Source of the DNA: Saprospiraceae bacterium | Lineage (GTDB): Bacteria > Bacteroidota > Bacteroidia > Chitinophagales > Saprospiraceae | DNA length: 60,320 nt | Assembly (NCBI GenBank): GCA_016717105.1 | Contig: JADKGF010000055.1 | Coordinates: forward strand, 1 to 60,320 | Direction: 5' to 3' | In this document: piece by piece, positions 38,530 to 49,039 of the stretch | Numbering within the stretch: position 1 is the stretch's first letter | Layout: each line of letters opens with the position of its first letter | Translations under genes and position numbers: made by a program | The notes under the pieces: generated by a model | The model's input: only the letters and a program-made list of their open reading frames with translations | The model's database searches: none | Told to the model about the DNA's origin: nothing

Positions 38530-40742
38530 TTAGAGATCAAAACGATCCAAATTCATCACTTTTGACCAAGCTTGTACAAAATCATTGACAAATTTTCCAT
38601 TTGCATCACTACTTGCATATACTTCAGCAATCGCTCGCAATTCTGTATTGGAACCAAAGATAAGGTCAACTCTTGTAGCCGTCCATTTGGTATTTCCAGA
38701 TTGTCTATCCTTGCCTTCGAAAACATCTTGTGCTGGTAAAACAGCTTTCCAACTTGTATTAATATCTAATAAATTGACGAAGAAATCATTGGAAAGTGTA
38801 TCAGTCTTCTCTGTAAAGACACCGTGTTTTGTATGACCAAAGTTTGTAGATAACATACGCATTCCACCTATAAGTACCGTCATCTCAGGCACTGTTAGTG
38901 TCAATAATTGAGCTTTATCTACCAATAGATCTTCTGCTGAAGCTGGTAAATTTGCTTTAAGGTAATTGCGGAATCCATCTGCTTTTGGCTCAAGTACATC
39001 AAATGAAGCTGCGTCAGTCATTTCCTGAGTAGCATCTGTACGACCTGGCGCAAATGGTACTTCTATGATGTGCCCTGCGTTTTTCGCAGCAAGTTCCACA
39101 CCAACGCATCCACCCAAAACTATCAAGTCAGCTAATGACACATGTCGCTCAGTATTTGAACTGTTAAATTTATCTTTAATAGCATTGAGCTTATCGATCA
39201 CAACCGAAAGTAAAGCTGGGTGATTAACTTCCCAGTTTTTTTGCGGCGCTAGTGCTATACGTGCTCCATTGGCACCACCACGTTTGTCAGATCCTCTAAA
39301 GGTGGACGCTGATGCCCAAGCAGTAGATACTAATTGACTTATGGATAATCCAGAAGATATTATAGCGTTTTTTAGATTGCTGATATCAGTCGCATTTATG
39401 ACAGGTGTGTTACGTGCAGGTATTGGATCTTGCCAGATTAGCGCTTCTTTAGGTACTTCAGGACCAAGATATCTGCTCATAGGGCCCATGTCTCTATGGA
39501 TAAGCTTGTACCATGCTTTGGCAAATGCTACTCTAAATTCTTCAGGATTCTCTAGAAATTTTCTAGATATCTTACCATACGCTGGATCCATTCTCAATGA
39601 TAGGTCCGTGGTTAGCATTACAGGTGTATGTTTTTTGGAAGGATCATGTGCATCAGGAACGATGTCCGCGCCTTCTCCATTTTTAGGTACCCACTGGTGC
39701 GCTCCTGCTGGGCTTTTAGAAAGTTCCCATTCAAACCCAAATAGATTTTCAAAAAATTGTTGCTCCAAGCTGTTGGCGTAGTGGTCCATGTACCTTCTAG
39801 ACCACTGGTGATAGTATTCACACCATTTCCTTCACCTAATGAATTGCTCCAGCCTAAACTTTGCTCTTCAATGCTAGCTGCTGCAGGTTCTCTACCTACA
39901 TATTTTGATGGATCGCCTGCACCATGCGTCTTTCCAAAGGTATGGCCACCTGCTATCAAGGCTACGGTTTCTTCATCATCCATCGCCATACGAGCAAAAG
40001 TCTCCCTGATATCTCTTGCTGCTAAAAGTGGATCAGGAATGCCATTTGGTCCTTCAGGATTCACATAAATTAGTCCCATTTGCACTGCACCTAGTGGATT
40101 CTCAAGCTCCCGGTCACCAGTATATCTTTTATCTCCCAACCACTCAGCTTCTGGTCCCCAATAGATATCCTCCTCTGGCTCCCACACATCTTCGCGTCCT
40201 CCACCAAAACCATAAGTCTCAAATCCCATAGATTCAAGGGCACAATTGCCAGCGAGTACCAATAAATCTGCCCATGATATTTTTCTACCATATTTTTTCT
40301 TTATTGGCCAAAGTAACATTCTTGCCTTGTCTAGATTGGCATTATCTGGCCAGCTATTTAATGGAGCAAAACGCTGTGTACCTGATCCTGCGCCTCCTCT
40401 ACCATCAGAAATACGATAAGTACCAGCACTATGCCATGACATCCTTACGAAAAGTGGCCCATAATGTCCAAAATCCGCCGGCCACCAATCTTGCGAAGTG
40501 GTCATCAAGTCAAATATATCTTTCTTTAGTGCAGCAAAGTCCAGACTATTAAATTCTTTGGCATAATTGAAATCCTTATCCATAGGATCCGATTTAGCCG
40601 AATTTTGTCTCAGGATGTTAAGTCTGAGTTGATTTGGCCACCACTCTTTGTTGGTAAGCCCTTTCATGCCATTACTGCCAGAAGTATGCCCGGTAAAAGG
40701 GCATTTGCCAGAACTGGTTGCATGATCCATGCTATTTTCCAT
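38530..40742 (-). CDS. katG: Catalase-peroxidase KatG (one frameshift)
   Basis: Two overlapping fragments (40742-39618 and 39789-38530) join near 39757, at a TTTTTT run, into one ~738-residue bifunctional haem enzyme. The N-terminal domain holds the distal triad Arg100, Trp103, His104 (RMSWHSAGTYR), Tyr226 (GLIYVNPEG) and the proximal His267 (AGGHTFGKTHGA). The C-terminal part supplies the GGMRML segment with the Met of the Trp-Tyr-Met crosslink. It removes hydrogen peroxide in the cytoplasm. The length and all active-site residues are normal once the frameshift is fixed. A possible -7 box TACCTTTG is at 40779-40786 and a strong terminator follows the gene. Confidence 0.96.
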
Positions 40743-40778
40743 TTTATAACTATTTAAATATTATTAATTATATTAAAG

Positions 40779-40786
40779 CAAAGGTA
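40779..40786 (-). promoter_or_regulatory. -7 box TACCTTTG for katG
   Basis: It matches TAnnTTTG on the minus strand, 36 bp before the katG ATG. A TTTG lies 25 nt further upstream (40812-40815), longer than usual. The AT-rich interval to the ATG could hold a peroxide regulator site but no clear box is seen. Confidence 0.4.
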
Positions 40787-40875
40787 CGTACAATATCGGT
40801 CAGATTTATTTCAAAATAATTTATAAACACATAAAAAAATAAATTACAAATCAAGTTGTTGCTGTAGAATCAAGT

Positions 40876-40915
40876 AAAAAAAAAGGGATCCCATTATAAA
40901 ATGAAATCCCCTTTT
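40876..40915 (-). terminator. Terminator of the infC-rpmI-rplT operon
   Basis: On the minus strand AAAAGGGGATTTCATT pairs imperfectly with AATGGGATCCCTTTT (one bulge, G-U pairs). A run of T follows. It is 21 bp past the rplT stop. Confidence 0.7.
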
Positions 40916-40936
40916 ATTATTTTTTAAATCTTGTGA

Positions 40937-41281
40937 TCACTTTACAGAATCTATCACTGCTTTAAATGATTCAGGATGATTCATGGCAAGATCTGCAAGT
41001 ACTTTACGATTAAGACCAATTTCTTTAGTCGTAAGTGCATGTATAAATTTAGAATAAGACATTCCATACATTCTGGTAGCGGCGTTTATTCTCGCTATCC
41101 AAAGTCTTCGGAAGGCTCTTTTCTTATTTTTTCTGTCTCTATAGGCATATTGTAACCCTTTCTCTACTGCATTGACTGCAACAGTATAGACTTTACTTCT
41201 AGCTCCAAAATAACCTTTGGCAGCTTTTAAAACTTTTTTTCTGCGTGCTCTTGAAGCAACTGCATTTACCGATCTAGGCAT
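40937..41281 (-). CDS. rplT: Ribosomal protein L20
   Basis: The 114-residue protein begins MPRSVNAVASRARRKKVLKA and contains KNKKRAFRRLWIARINAATR, the core L20 signature. It binds 23S rRNA early in assembly of the 50S subunit. It is the last gene of infC-rpmI-rplT, the standard order. The frame is intact, the length is normal, and a terminator follows. Confidence 0.98.
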   Translation of the reverse strand: MPRSVNAVASRARRKKVLKAAKGYFGARSKVYTVAVNAVEKGLQYAYRDRKNKKRAFRRLWIARINAATRMYGMSYSKFIHALTTKEIGLNRKVLADLAMNHPESFKAVIDSVK

Positions 41282-41358
41282 AATTAATTGGTTTTAGTAC
41301 AATACAGAGATCTAAAATGATACTTAATCCTGTATTCTCGTTAAAAAATAAATTAAAA

Positions 41359-41552
41359 TTACTTACAAAGCAGGTTTTTAACTTTGGCGTAGTCTGCATC
41401 ACTTACTAATGCAGAACCCAATAATCTTGTCTTTGCTTTGTTTGACTTTTTCTCATCAAGTGTCTTGCATTAGCTTGAAATCTTTTAATCTTACCTGTAC
41501 CAGTAAAACTAAATCTTTTGTTTGCACTTGAATGCGTTTTCATCTTTGGCAT
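41359..41552 (-). CDS. rpmI: Ribosomal protein L35 (one frameshift)
   Basis: The ATG at 41552 reads MPKMKTHSSANKRFSFTGTG, KIKRFQANARHL, a clear L35. After that the frame goes to LMRKSQTKQRQDYWVLH and stops. Restoring one G near 41457 gives HLDEKKSNKAKTRLLGSA and then LVSDADYAKVKNLLCK, ending at 41359. That is 64 residues, exactly the family length and sequence pattern. The span (194 nt) is one base short of a whole number of codons. Since L35 is a conserved ribosomal protein in a normal operon, this is almost certainly a sequence error. It lies 77 bp upstream of rplT. Confidence 0.95.
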
Positions 41553-41758
41553 AAAAAATTCTATTTAGGGCTGCAAAGGTAACAAAAGGATTTTAATTCA
41601 ATCTCTTTATTTGACAAAAAAATTATTAAATTATTGCCAAATATTCACCAATACAGTGGGTTTACAAGATATATAAACACATATAGCTACCACAAATGCG
41701 ATTTTTGGTCATCTACGGCATCATATAATATACAATACAAACGACATCAGTAGTTGTT

Positions 41759-42349
41759 TTATACCTTCTTCTTTTTAGGCGATATCATTACGATCATTCT
41801 TTTTCCTTCTAATTTTGGAAGTTCTTCTGCTGCTCCCAACTCTTCCAATTCCTTAAGAAATCTCAATAATATCAACTCACCACGGTCTTTAAAAACGATA
41901 GCACGGCCTTTGAATTGCACATATGCTTTTATTTTCTCGCCATCTTGAAGGAATTTTATGGCATGTTTTACCTTAAAATCAAAATCATGATCATCTGTGT
42001 TTGGACCAAACCTAATCTCTTTGATAACGGTCTTGGCAGTTTTGGCTTTAAGTTCCTTCTCCTTTTTCTTACGGTCGTAGATAAACTTCTTATAATCGAT
42101 AATCTTACATACCGGTGGATCTGCATTGGGACTGATCTCAACCACATCCATTTCCATCTCTTCCGCCCATTGGATCACCTGATAAGTATTAAAAATACCT
42201 GTTTCGATAGTCTTTCCAGCAGCATCACTTACTTCTTCTAAATTATCTCCGACTAATCTGATTCTTGGTACATTGATCTCTCGGTTTAGTCTATAACTAT
42301 ACTTATCATCTTGTACCTTTGCTTGTGGTTGAACTCTTCCTTTTGCCAA
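41759..42349 (-). CDS. infC: Translation initiation factor IF-3
   Basis: The 196-residue protein carries the IF-3 N-domain (RLNREINVPRIRLVGDNLEE) and C-domain (VIKEIRFGPNTDDHDFDFKV, VQFKGRAIVFKDRGE). A Lys-rich C-terminus follows. It binds the 30S subunit and controls start-codon selection. The start codon is TTG at 42347-42349, since no in-frame ATG precedes the homology. Non-AUG starts are a known feature of infC, where IF-3 discriminates against its own start. A promoter (TTTG-N22-TATTTTTG) lies at 42380-42413. Confidence 0.97.
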   Translation of the reverse strand: MAKGRVQPQAKVQDDKYSYRLNREINVPRIRLVGDNLEEVSDAAGKTIETGIFNTYQVIQWAEEMEMDVVEISPNADPPVCKIIDYKKFIYDRKKKEKELKAKTAKTVIKEIRFGPNTDDHDFDFKVKHAIKFLQDGEKIKAYVQFKGRAIVFKDRGELILLRFLKELEELGAAEELPKLEGKRMIVMISPKKKKV

Positions 42350-42379
42350 ATGATTTTTCTTTTTGTTTTATTAAAGTTG

Positions 42380-42413
42380 CAAAAATAATTACAAATGTCC
42401 ACTAATTATCAAA
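42380..42413 (-). promoter_or_regulatory. Promoter for infC operon
   Basis: On the minus strand -7 TATTTTTG is at 42380-42387 and TTTG at 42410-42413, N22 apart. The predicted leader to the TTG start is about 25 nt. Confidence 0.45.
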
Positions 42414-42442
42414 ATCAATGCACATAAGTAAAATTTAATATT

Positions 42443-44992
42443 TTATTTGATGTCTTCGTGCGTGTTTGCTTCAGAATACAACACAATTTTCAGACCACTA
42501 TTATCTTCATTGATGTCAGCTAGTAATTTGGTCCCCTTTTTAGGATTATCATTTAAATGAATTCGGCCAACGGATCTTGATATATTTTTGGATTGCTCGG
42601 TTCAAGGGTCTTGCTCCAAATTGTGGATCAAATCCTTTTTCAGCTACAAAATTTTTGGCTGCTTCGGTCAATACTAGATCATATTCAAGGTTGTTCATAC
42701 GCTTGAATAAGTGCTTGAGGTTGATATCAATAATTTTGAAGATGGCTTCCTTCTCCAAACTATTGAAGATCACTACATCGTCAATCCTGTTTAGAAATTC
42801 TGGAGAAAAAGTCTTCTTGAGTGCTCCCTGAATAATAGCTTTGGTATTTTCTTCAGTATTTTCTTGTCTCGAAGCTGTCGCAAATCCAAGACCTTGACCA
42901 AAATCCTTCAACTGACGCACACCTATATTGGATGTCATGATGATCAGTGTATTTTTGAAATCCACTTTTCGTCCCAAGCCATCGGTAAGTTGACCATCGT
43001 CCAATACTTGCAATAAGATATTGTACACATCAGGATGTGCTTTTTCGATCTCATCCAACAAGATCACTGAATACGGTTTACGACGTACCTTTTCTGTCAA
43101 TTGTCCACCTTCTTCATATCCGACATATCCCGGAGGCGCTCCTATCAGTCTCGAAATACTAAATTTCTCCATGTATTCGGACATATCTATTCGAATAAGT
43201 GCTTCATCAGAGTCAAACATGTATCTGGCAAGTGTTTTGGCAAGTTCTGTCTTACCTACACCTGTTGGTCCTAAAAAGATAAATGAGCCTATTGGTTTTG
43301 ATGGATCTTTCAGTCCTACCCTATTGCGCTGTATGGCTTTGGTTACCTTTGCTATGGCTTCATCCTGTCCTATGATCATGCCTTCTAAGTCTCGTGTCAT
43401 TTTACGAGTTTATTTGACTCGCTTTGTGCTACACGTTTTACAGGAATACCAGTCATCATGGATACTACTTCTGCGATATCATCTTCATTGACTGGATATT
43501 TTCGAGTTTTAGACTCTTCTTCCCACTCTTCTTTATTCTGTTCGAGTTTTCTAAGGAGTTTAGATTCTTGATCTCTAAGGTCTGCTGCTTTTTCGTATTG
43601 CTGACTTTTGACCGCAATGTTTTTCTGCTCCTTTACGGTTTCTATTTCTTTTTCTAGATCTTCGATATATTTCGGCACATGGATATTTTTCAAGTGCGTT
43701 CTGGCACCGACTTCATCCATGACATCGATCGCTTTATCGGGAAAAAACCTATCAGAAATGTATCGCTCACTCAATTTCACACATGCTTCTATCGCTTCAT
43801 CCGAGTAATTTACATTATGGAAATCTTCGTACTTATTTTTTATGTTGTGAAGAATGTTGACTGTTTCTTCAGGTGATGGTGGATCCACCAATACTTTTTG
43901 AAATCTTCTATCTAGAGCGCCATCCTTTTCGATGTATTGTCTATACTCATCTAACGTAGAAGCACCGATACATTGCAATTCGCCACGTGCTAAGGCTGGT
44001 TTAAATATATTGGATGCATCAAGAGAACCAGTTGCACCACCAGCACCTACGATGGTGTGAATTTCGTCTATAAAGAGGATAATGTCTCGCGCTTTTTCAA
44101 GCTCAGTCATGATGGCTTTCATCCTTTCTTCGAACTGGCCGCGATATTTGGTTCCAGCCACTAGCGCAGCCAAATCGAGCATGACTACTCTTTTATTAAA
44201 TAATGTTCGAGACACTTTACGCTGAATGATTCGCAATGCAAGTCCTTCGACAATGGCTGTTTTTCCTACGCCAGGCTCACCAATGAGGATCGGATTGTTT
44301 TTCTTTCTTCGAGAGAGAATTTGGGATACACGCTCGATCTCCACTTCACGACCAATAATCGGATCCAGTTTGCCTTCGTCCGCAAGTCTTGAAACGTCTC
44401 TACCAAAATTGTCCAAAACTGGTGTTCGAGATTTGCCAGTGGATTTTCTAGATGATCCATAATTGTCTCCAGCATCATCATCATCCATAGGAATATCCGA
44501 ATCTGAAGGCGCCTGACTTATAAAATCTAGTCCTTGAGCATCATTTTCATGCCTAACGAACTCCATTTCCTTTTTGAATGCTTCGTAATCTACATTAAAA
44601 TCAAGTAAGATCCTATTTGCTAGGTTTTCTTCATGTTTCAGAATAGAAAGCATGAGATGTTCCGGCCTTATTTCATCACTTTTATAAACCTTCGCTTCGA
44701 GAGAAGTGACTTTAAGTACTTTTTCTGCATGTTTGTTCAATGGAATAGTGCCAAAATTATATCCTGTATCACCATCATGTCTTGTGGCATGTGTTTTTTC
44801 TAGTTTGACCTTCAATTCGTCCAAATCTACTGCAAGTGAATCCAAAACCTTGACAGACAGACTATCTTTCTCCTGAATAAGTCCAAGAAGAAAATGTTCA
44901 GTACCAATAAAATCATGACCCAATCTAATCGCTTCTTCTCTACTCAGTTGGATAATTTTTTTAACTTTTGGTGAAAATTTTCTGTTATTCAT
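42443..44992 (-). CDS. clpC: ClpC-type AAA+ chaperone/protease ATPase (three frameshifts)
   Basis: The fragments 44992-43397 and 43400-42549 overlap by 4 bp and join across an AAAA run (SNKLVK to MTRDLEG). The C-terminus shifts twice more between 42590 and 42555. The restored end reads DPLAEFILNDNPKKGTKL and stops at 42443. The total is about 850 residues. Domains in order: two Clp_N repeats (1-145), AAA1 with Walker A GEPGVGKT and DEIHTIVGAGG, a UVR-like middle segment (QQYEKAADLRDQESKLLRKL), and AAA2 with GPTGVGKT and LLDEIEKAHPDV. It unfolds proteins for ClpP in the cytoplasm. ClpP is not in the window. Confidence 0.96.
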
Positions 44993-45616
44993 TTAAATTA
45001 TTATATGTAATTTGAATATTGCTATTGTCAGGATTATGAATTATTAAGCTACTTTTTCCTGAACTTGCTCTTTAATACCCAACAAATTCGTGCCACTTAT
45101 ATTTTTCGGCAATTATGTCAGAAAAAATGACATCACAAATATATCACTTTTTTTTAAATTTTCTAAGGCTTCTACCAAGATAAACAGATATCAGACATAC
45201 TTACCCACAATTTATAGGTCCTTTAACCAATTATTAACCAAAGATGGTGTAAATCAAGTTGTCTGTTCCTGCATTATCAAAGTGAAAACAAAAAAAGCAA
45301 ATATATTACATATAACCATATTGCATAATATATTTTGAACAATTTTTTATTTTAAGTCAATTATCATCTGCTTTGATTGATACTTAATGAGTGAAGATTC
45401 CTTACATTTTTCATGATTAATAAAATTAAGCATCTTACAGATAAAATATCTTCGATATGCCAATTAAAATAGTACACCTTCATGAAGTCATTAATACTGA
45501 ATACCTTATAAACCAAATATATTTCGTATATTATGAAGTAACACAATTTTTTTGCTAACACAAATAAATTTCATTTGTGGGTAACTTCACTTTACACTTG
45601 ATTTTTTCAAATTTTC
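44993..45616. other. Intergenic region between clpC and the STAS gene
   Basis: The region is 624 bp, very AT-rich, with no convincing gene; short ORFs here lack codon bias or homology. CAAATATA at 45136-45143 (minus TATATTTG) is a possible clpC -7 box with a ~145-nt leader. A perfect 10-bp inverted repeat AAATATATTA / TAATATATTT spans 45299-45335. Confidence 0.45.
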
Positions 45617-45970
45617 ATGTATTTAATTTTCAAACTGGATGAAGACAATCTTAATTCAATATTGGCACCAGATTTAAAATCAGAGTTTGTTTTATTGAGC
45701 AATGAAGGTGTTCGAAATTTGATCTTGGATCTATCAGATGTAAAGTACGTCGATTCGTCAGGTTTGAGTGCCATTCTGACAGCAAACCGACTTTGGAAAG
45801 ATTATGGTTCGTTTGTGCTAACGGGTGCTGTAAATCCGTCTGTAAAAAAGTTGATCGAAATATCACGTCTTGAATCTATACTGACTATCATACCGACAGT
45901 CGCAGAATCTGTAGATTATGTCTTTATGGAAGATATAGAAAAAGAACTGACCGCTGACGGTGATGAATGA
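45617..45970 (+). CDS. STAS-domain anti-sigma factor antagonist
   Basis: The 117-residue protein has a single STAS domain. Its hallmark is DLSDVKYVDSSGLSAILTAN, with the phosphorylatable Ser in DSSGL, and LEISRLESILTIIPTVAESV follows. It ends in an acidic tail (FMEDIEKELTADGDE). It likely switches between phosphorylated and free forms to control an anti-sigma kinase. No such kinase is nearby. The first strand is short from the ATG at 45617 (MYLIFKLDEDNL), so a few N-terminal residues may be missing through a wrong start or indel. Confidence 0.88.
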   Translation: MYLIFKLDEDNLNSILAPDLKSEFVLLSNEGVRNLILDLSDVKYVDSSGLSAILTANRLWKDYGSFVLTGAVNPSVKKLIEISRLESILTIIPTVAESVDYVFMEDIEKELTADGDE

Positions 45971-46012
45971 CACATATGTCAAAACTTACCAATTCTGAGT
46001 ATTTGTATTGAA

Positions 46013-46035
46013 ATATTGATTCTATAAATCAATAT
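46013..46035. terminator. Possible bidirectional terminator between STAS and YceI genes
   Basis: ATATTGATT and AATCAATAT form a perfect 9-bp AT-only stem with a 5-nt loop, between two convergent genes. The stem is weak and there is no clean T-run. Confidence 0.35.
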
Positions 46036-46106
46036 CTTTCGTTATTGAATAATTTCTTTCGATCACTTTGGGAAAGTATTGGAAGTGTTTGCAACAATAA
46101 TTACAA

Positions 46107-46706
46107 TCAAGTTGATGCTTTCTTTAGCAATAATTTGAATTCCACATCGAGTTCATTTTTCACTTTTATGGTGCCTCCAAGTTTGCTAGGTGGTGTAAGT
46201 CCAAAATCTGTAAATAGTAAAGTCTTTTTACCTAGTAGTTCCAATTCTGAACTTGTATTTGCCAATGTGGTAAATTTGATATCATAAGATCGTGTGACAC
46301 CAGCTAGTACAATATCTGCTTTACCGGAAAAAATCATTCCTTTGTTCAAAGTTGATGGAAGTGCAGAAAATTTCTTAAAACCGATTACCATTTCTGGAAA
46401 TTGCTGAGATTTCAAAGTCTTTTGCAAGTCTTTGGTCATCATCCGATTATGACAGTCAAATAATGCAATAGCTATCGTAAGATGACTGGTTACCTTGCAT
46501 CCGTCGATAGATTTTTCGCAGATGAGTTGATCTGTACTTTTACCATAGGAAGCCACCATACAACTGAAGTTATTGATATTGGTCTTACCATCAACTTTCA
46601 ATGTACTGGCACTACTGACTACCCAAGTCTCATTTGTTGTACTATGTTGTTTCGGGCTTGTGATGACATTAGTTAATACCAAAATAACCCATAAAATCAT
46701 CTGCAT
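46107..46706 (-). CDS. YceI-family periplasmic protein
   Basis: The 199-residue protein has a short signal (ILWVILVLTNVITS). The YceI-like lipocalin-type fold signature follows (TWVVSSASTLKVDGKTNINN, SGKADIVLAGVTRSYDI, LLFTDFGLTPPSKLGGTIKV). YceI proteins bind isoprenoid-like lipids in a beta-barrel; the ligand here is unknown. It is the last of three same-strand genes with a beta-barrel gene between two YceI genes. A -7 box TATCTTTG lies only 5 bp before the ATG (46711-46718). Confidence 0.85.
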   Translation of the reverse strand: MQMILWVILVLTNVITSPKQHSTTNETWVVSSASTLKVDGKTNINNFSCMVASYGKSTDQLICEKSIDGCKVTSHLTIAIALFDCHNRMMTKDLQKTLKSQQFPEMVIGFKKFSALPSTLNKGMIFSGKADIVLAGVTRSYDIKFTTLANTSSELELLGKKTLLFTDFGLTPPSKLGGTIKVKNELDVEFKLLLKKAST

Positions 46707-46710
46707 AATG

Positions 46711-46718
46711 CAAAGATA
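46711..46718 (-). promoter_or_regulatory. -7 box TATCTTTG directly before the YceI start codon
   Basis: It is an exact TAnnTTTG on the minus strand, only 4 bp before the ATG. Transcription would start at or near the A of ATG, i.e. a nearly leaderless mRNA, unless the true start is the ATG at 46700. Confidence 0.4.
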
Positions 46719-46835
46719 TATTTTCTTTAAAATTGGACTTTTAAAAACTTAATTTTCATTACAAAAAGAATGGATCGACAAATCAAATTGCCGACCCATA
46801 CTCTAAGTAATATTTACATGAAAACTTTATCCGTA

Positions 46836-48162
46836 TTAGAATCCTACAACAGCTTCTATAACTAAGCCATTGAATTTACCGCCTGATCTGATATCTGTAC
46901 CTTTAAATCCTTCATATTTTTGATCTACGAATTCACCTTTAAGTAACAGATTTTTTGTAGGGAACCAACCAGCTGCAAATGAAAGTCTTGTAATATCTAC
47001 ATCTGATGTGTATCCATTCAATCTACTAGTAACTGTATTGTATTTTGCTCCTACGAATAATTGTTCGTCTTTCAAGAATCTATAGATAACTTCACCTGCG
47101 ATTTGGGTTGTTTTTCTATTTGCTCCATCATATGCATCTGGTTTTTCATTGACAGTTTTGCCGCTTGCTTGTTCATAAGTTCCAAAAAACTCCAAACCTT
47201 TGAATTTTACAAATGGATTGATAATAATGGTAGTCAATGTATTGGTCATACCAGGATTAAATCTACCACTGAATGCTTCTGCAGTACCATTTGTAGAAGC
47301 CGCTGCTTCCAAAACTCCAAAGTATGCTGAACCTGTTCTGTCACCGCCGAATAATGTCAAACTTGGAGATGAACTATTGTGATACATAGATGCGCTCAAT
47401 CTGAATCTCAAGTCTTCAAATTTTTTGTCATACGCTGCTTTAAGGATGATGGATGGATTTTTTGCTTTGATAGAGTCTGCTTTTGCAGTACCTATGACTG
47501 GAGACAAGTTATAATCACGTACATTATTTCTGATCAAACCATTGGTTAAACCCAACATAGCCATAAAACCGTCTGCTGGATAGATGTAGAACTCACCGCC
47601 AATTTCAGTGGCAAACTCATCCATAATGTTATTATCTGCAAATGGATTGAAAATACCATTACCACCATCAGATCTTCTAAAGTGTGAGTCACCATAGTTT
47701 ACTTCCATATGGCCAATTTTTACTCTACAATATTTTGTAAACCACTCAGGATTACCAAACATAGGCAATTTGTCCATTTGGATGTATCCACCTTTCACCC
47801 AAAATTCATTGTGGTGACGTGCAGCCATATAGTTTTCAAGGAAAATTCTGATACCATCACCCAATTGAATATCAAAATTTAAATTGGCTGAAGCTAGGTT
47901 AAAACCATTTCCCAAAGGATATAAAGCCAGTTTTTTTGCTCTTGAAGTATCTACATTTTCATGGTTAAGCATTTGGTATCCTTGACGGAAACTACCACCT
48001 ACTTTTAGTTTGAATCCGTCGTACATATTTTGGTCCATTTTTGATGGCTCAAAACATTAATACCAGTCTGATCATAAGCCCTTGTGTATTGAATTTAGCA
48101 AACATGCTTGTTGTAAATGAGCTTACTAATAACAAGCTTAATAATTTAAATAAAGATTTCAT
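46836..48162 (-). CDS. Outer membrane beta-barrel (porin-like) protein (frameshifts near the N-terminus)
   Basis: The ATG at 48162 gives a signal peptide (MKSLFKLLSLLLVSSFTTSM, FAKFNTQG). The frame is lost around 48045-48085. Adding a base to GGG and one to TTT restores a bridge (AYDQTGINVFEPSKMDQ) into the 400-residue ORF. The body is beta-rich (FKLKVGGSFRQGYQML, IFLENYMAARHHNEFWVKGG, FRLSASMYHNSSSP) and ends in AVVGF, a typical barrel C-terminal aromatic. It is an outer membrane channel of unknown substrate. It lies between two YceI-family genes on the same strand, so it probably works with them. Confidence 0.75.
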
Positions 48163-48229
48163 ATTGTTTTTGTTAAATGTTAAGAAATTTGAATTATTGA
48201 ATTTGGAATGAATTATATTGGTTAAAAAG

Positions 48230-48820
48230 TTACTTATTGAGTACGACATCAAAATGAATGTTGACATCATTTCCTGTCTTAACAGCACCAAGCATGAATG
48301 AAGGTGGCTCCATACCATATTCTTTCATACTGATCTTTTTTTCACCACTGATCGAATAACTGTTATCATTGATGTGTTTTGCGGTGGCATTAAGTTCAGT
48401 TTCGAGTGTTTTGCCTGCGATAGTCAATTTTACAATTGCTTTGATCATGTAAGTTTTGTTGTCTTTGGTTGTAACTTCTGCACTTTTCAAGCTTGCAGAA
48501 ATATTTGGATTCTTGTCTGCTTTCAAGGCTTTGTACGCATTTTTGTCCATGGCATCCTTACCACTCTTGAGCGCCTTTGATGAGACTGTAAAACTTAAGC
48601 CTGTTATATCTGTAAGTTTGCCACTAGCATCTTCTACAAATGTAGCTGAGCAGTCACCTGTGGTAGATTTCATCACCCAGTCATGCATAGTAGATGTACC
48701 TGATACTGACATACTTATATTGCTTTTAGCTGAAAATTTTGTTTGTGATTGCACGGTCAGCCACGCGCCAGAAACTACCAAAATCATTAAAGGAAGTAAC
48801 CATTTTTTTGAAGATTTCAT
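48230..48820 (-). CDS. YceI-family periplasmic protein
   Basis: The 196-residue protein has a signal peptide (LLPLMILVVSGAWLTVQSQ) and a YceI domain. Recognisable segments are SVSGTSTMHDWVMKSTTGDC, FTVSSKALKSGKDAMDKNAY, ALKADKNPNISASLK and EYGMEPPSFMLGAVKTGNDV. It is a full-length paralogue of the second YceI gene of the cluster. It is the first gene upstream of the barrel gene, with a 67-bp gap. Lipid binding is a family property; the ligand here is unknown. Confidence 0.9.
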   Translation of the reverse strand: MKSSKKWLLPLMILVVSGAWLTVQSQTKFSAKSNISMSVSGTSTMHDWVMKSTTGDCSATFVEDASGKLTDITGLSFTVSSKALKSGKDAMDKNAYKALKADKNPNISASLKSAEVTTKDNKTYMIKAIVKLTIAGKTLETELNATAKHINDNSYSISGEKKISMKEYGMEPPSFMLGAVKTGNDVNIHFDVVLNK

Positions 48821-49039
48821 TTATTCTTGTTTTTGTTGTTATTGAATTACACTGCAAGATTAGAGGTATTTCAAACCACAAAAAATGACTTACATTAGGT
48901 CGAAATATGATTTGTATTATCATAATAGCTGACGCCAATATGATGCAAATTAACTATAAATCCAATTAGCAATAATGGTTGAATAAAGTGAGGTAAAATC
49001 CCTGATGGAATTCCTTGATATTGTATGCTTTGTAGTGTA

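Noticed and set aside
43021..43491. 156-codon plus-strand ORF inside clpC
   Set aside because: It is antisense to the conserved AAA2 domain and Ser/Pro-rich as expected of a shadow frame.
38530..44992. Programmed frameshifting in katG, clpC or rpmI
   Set aside because: No slippery heptamer followed by a strong structure is seen. These families are not recoded, and the same error type occurs in unrelated genes across the window.
45090..45338. 82-codon ORF in the clpC-STAS gap
   Set aside because: There is no start-site signal, no homology and low-complexity composition; the region reads as noncoding.
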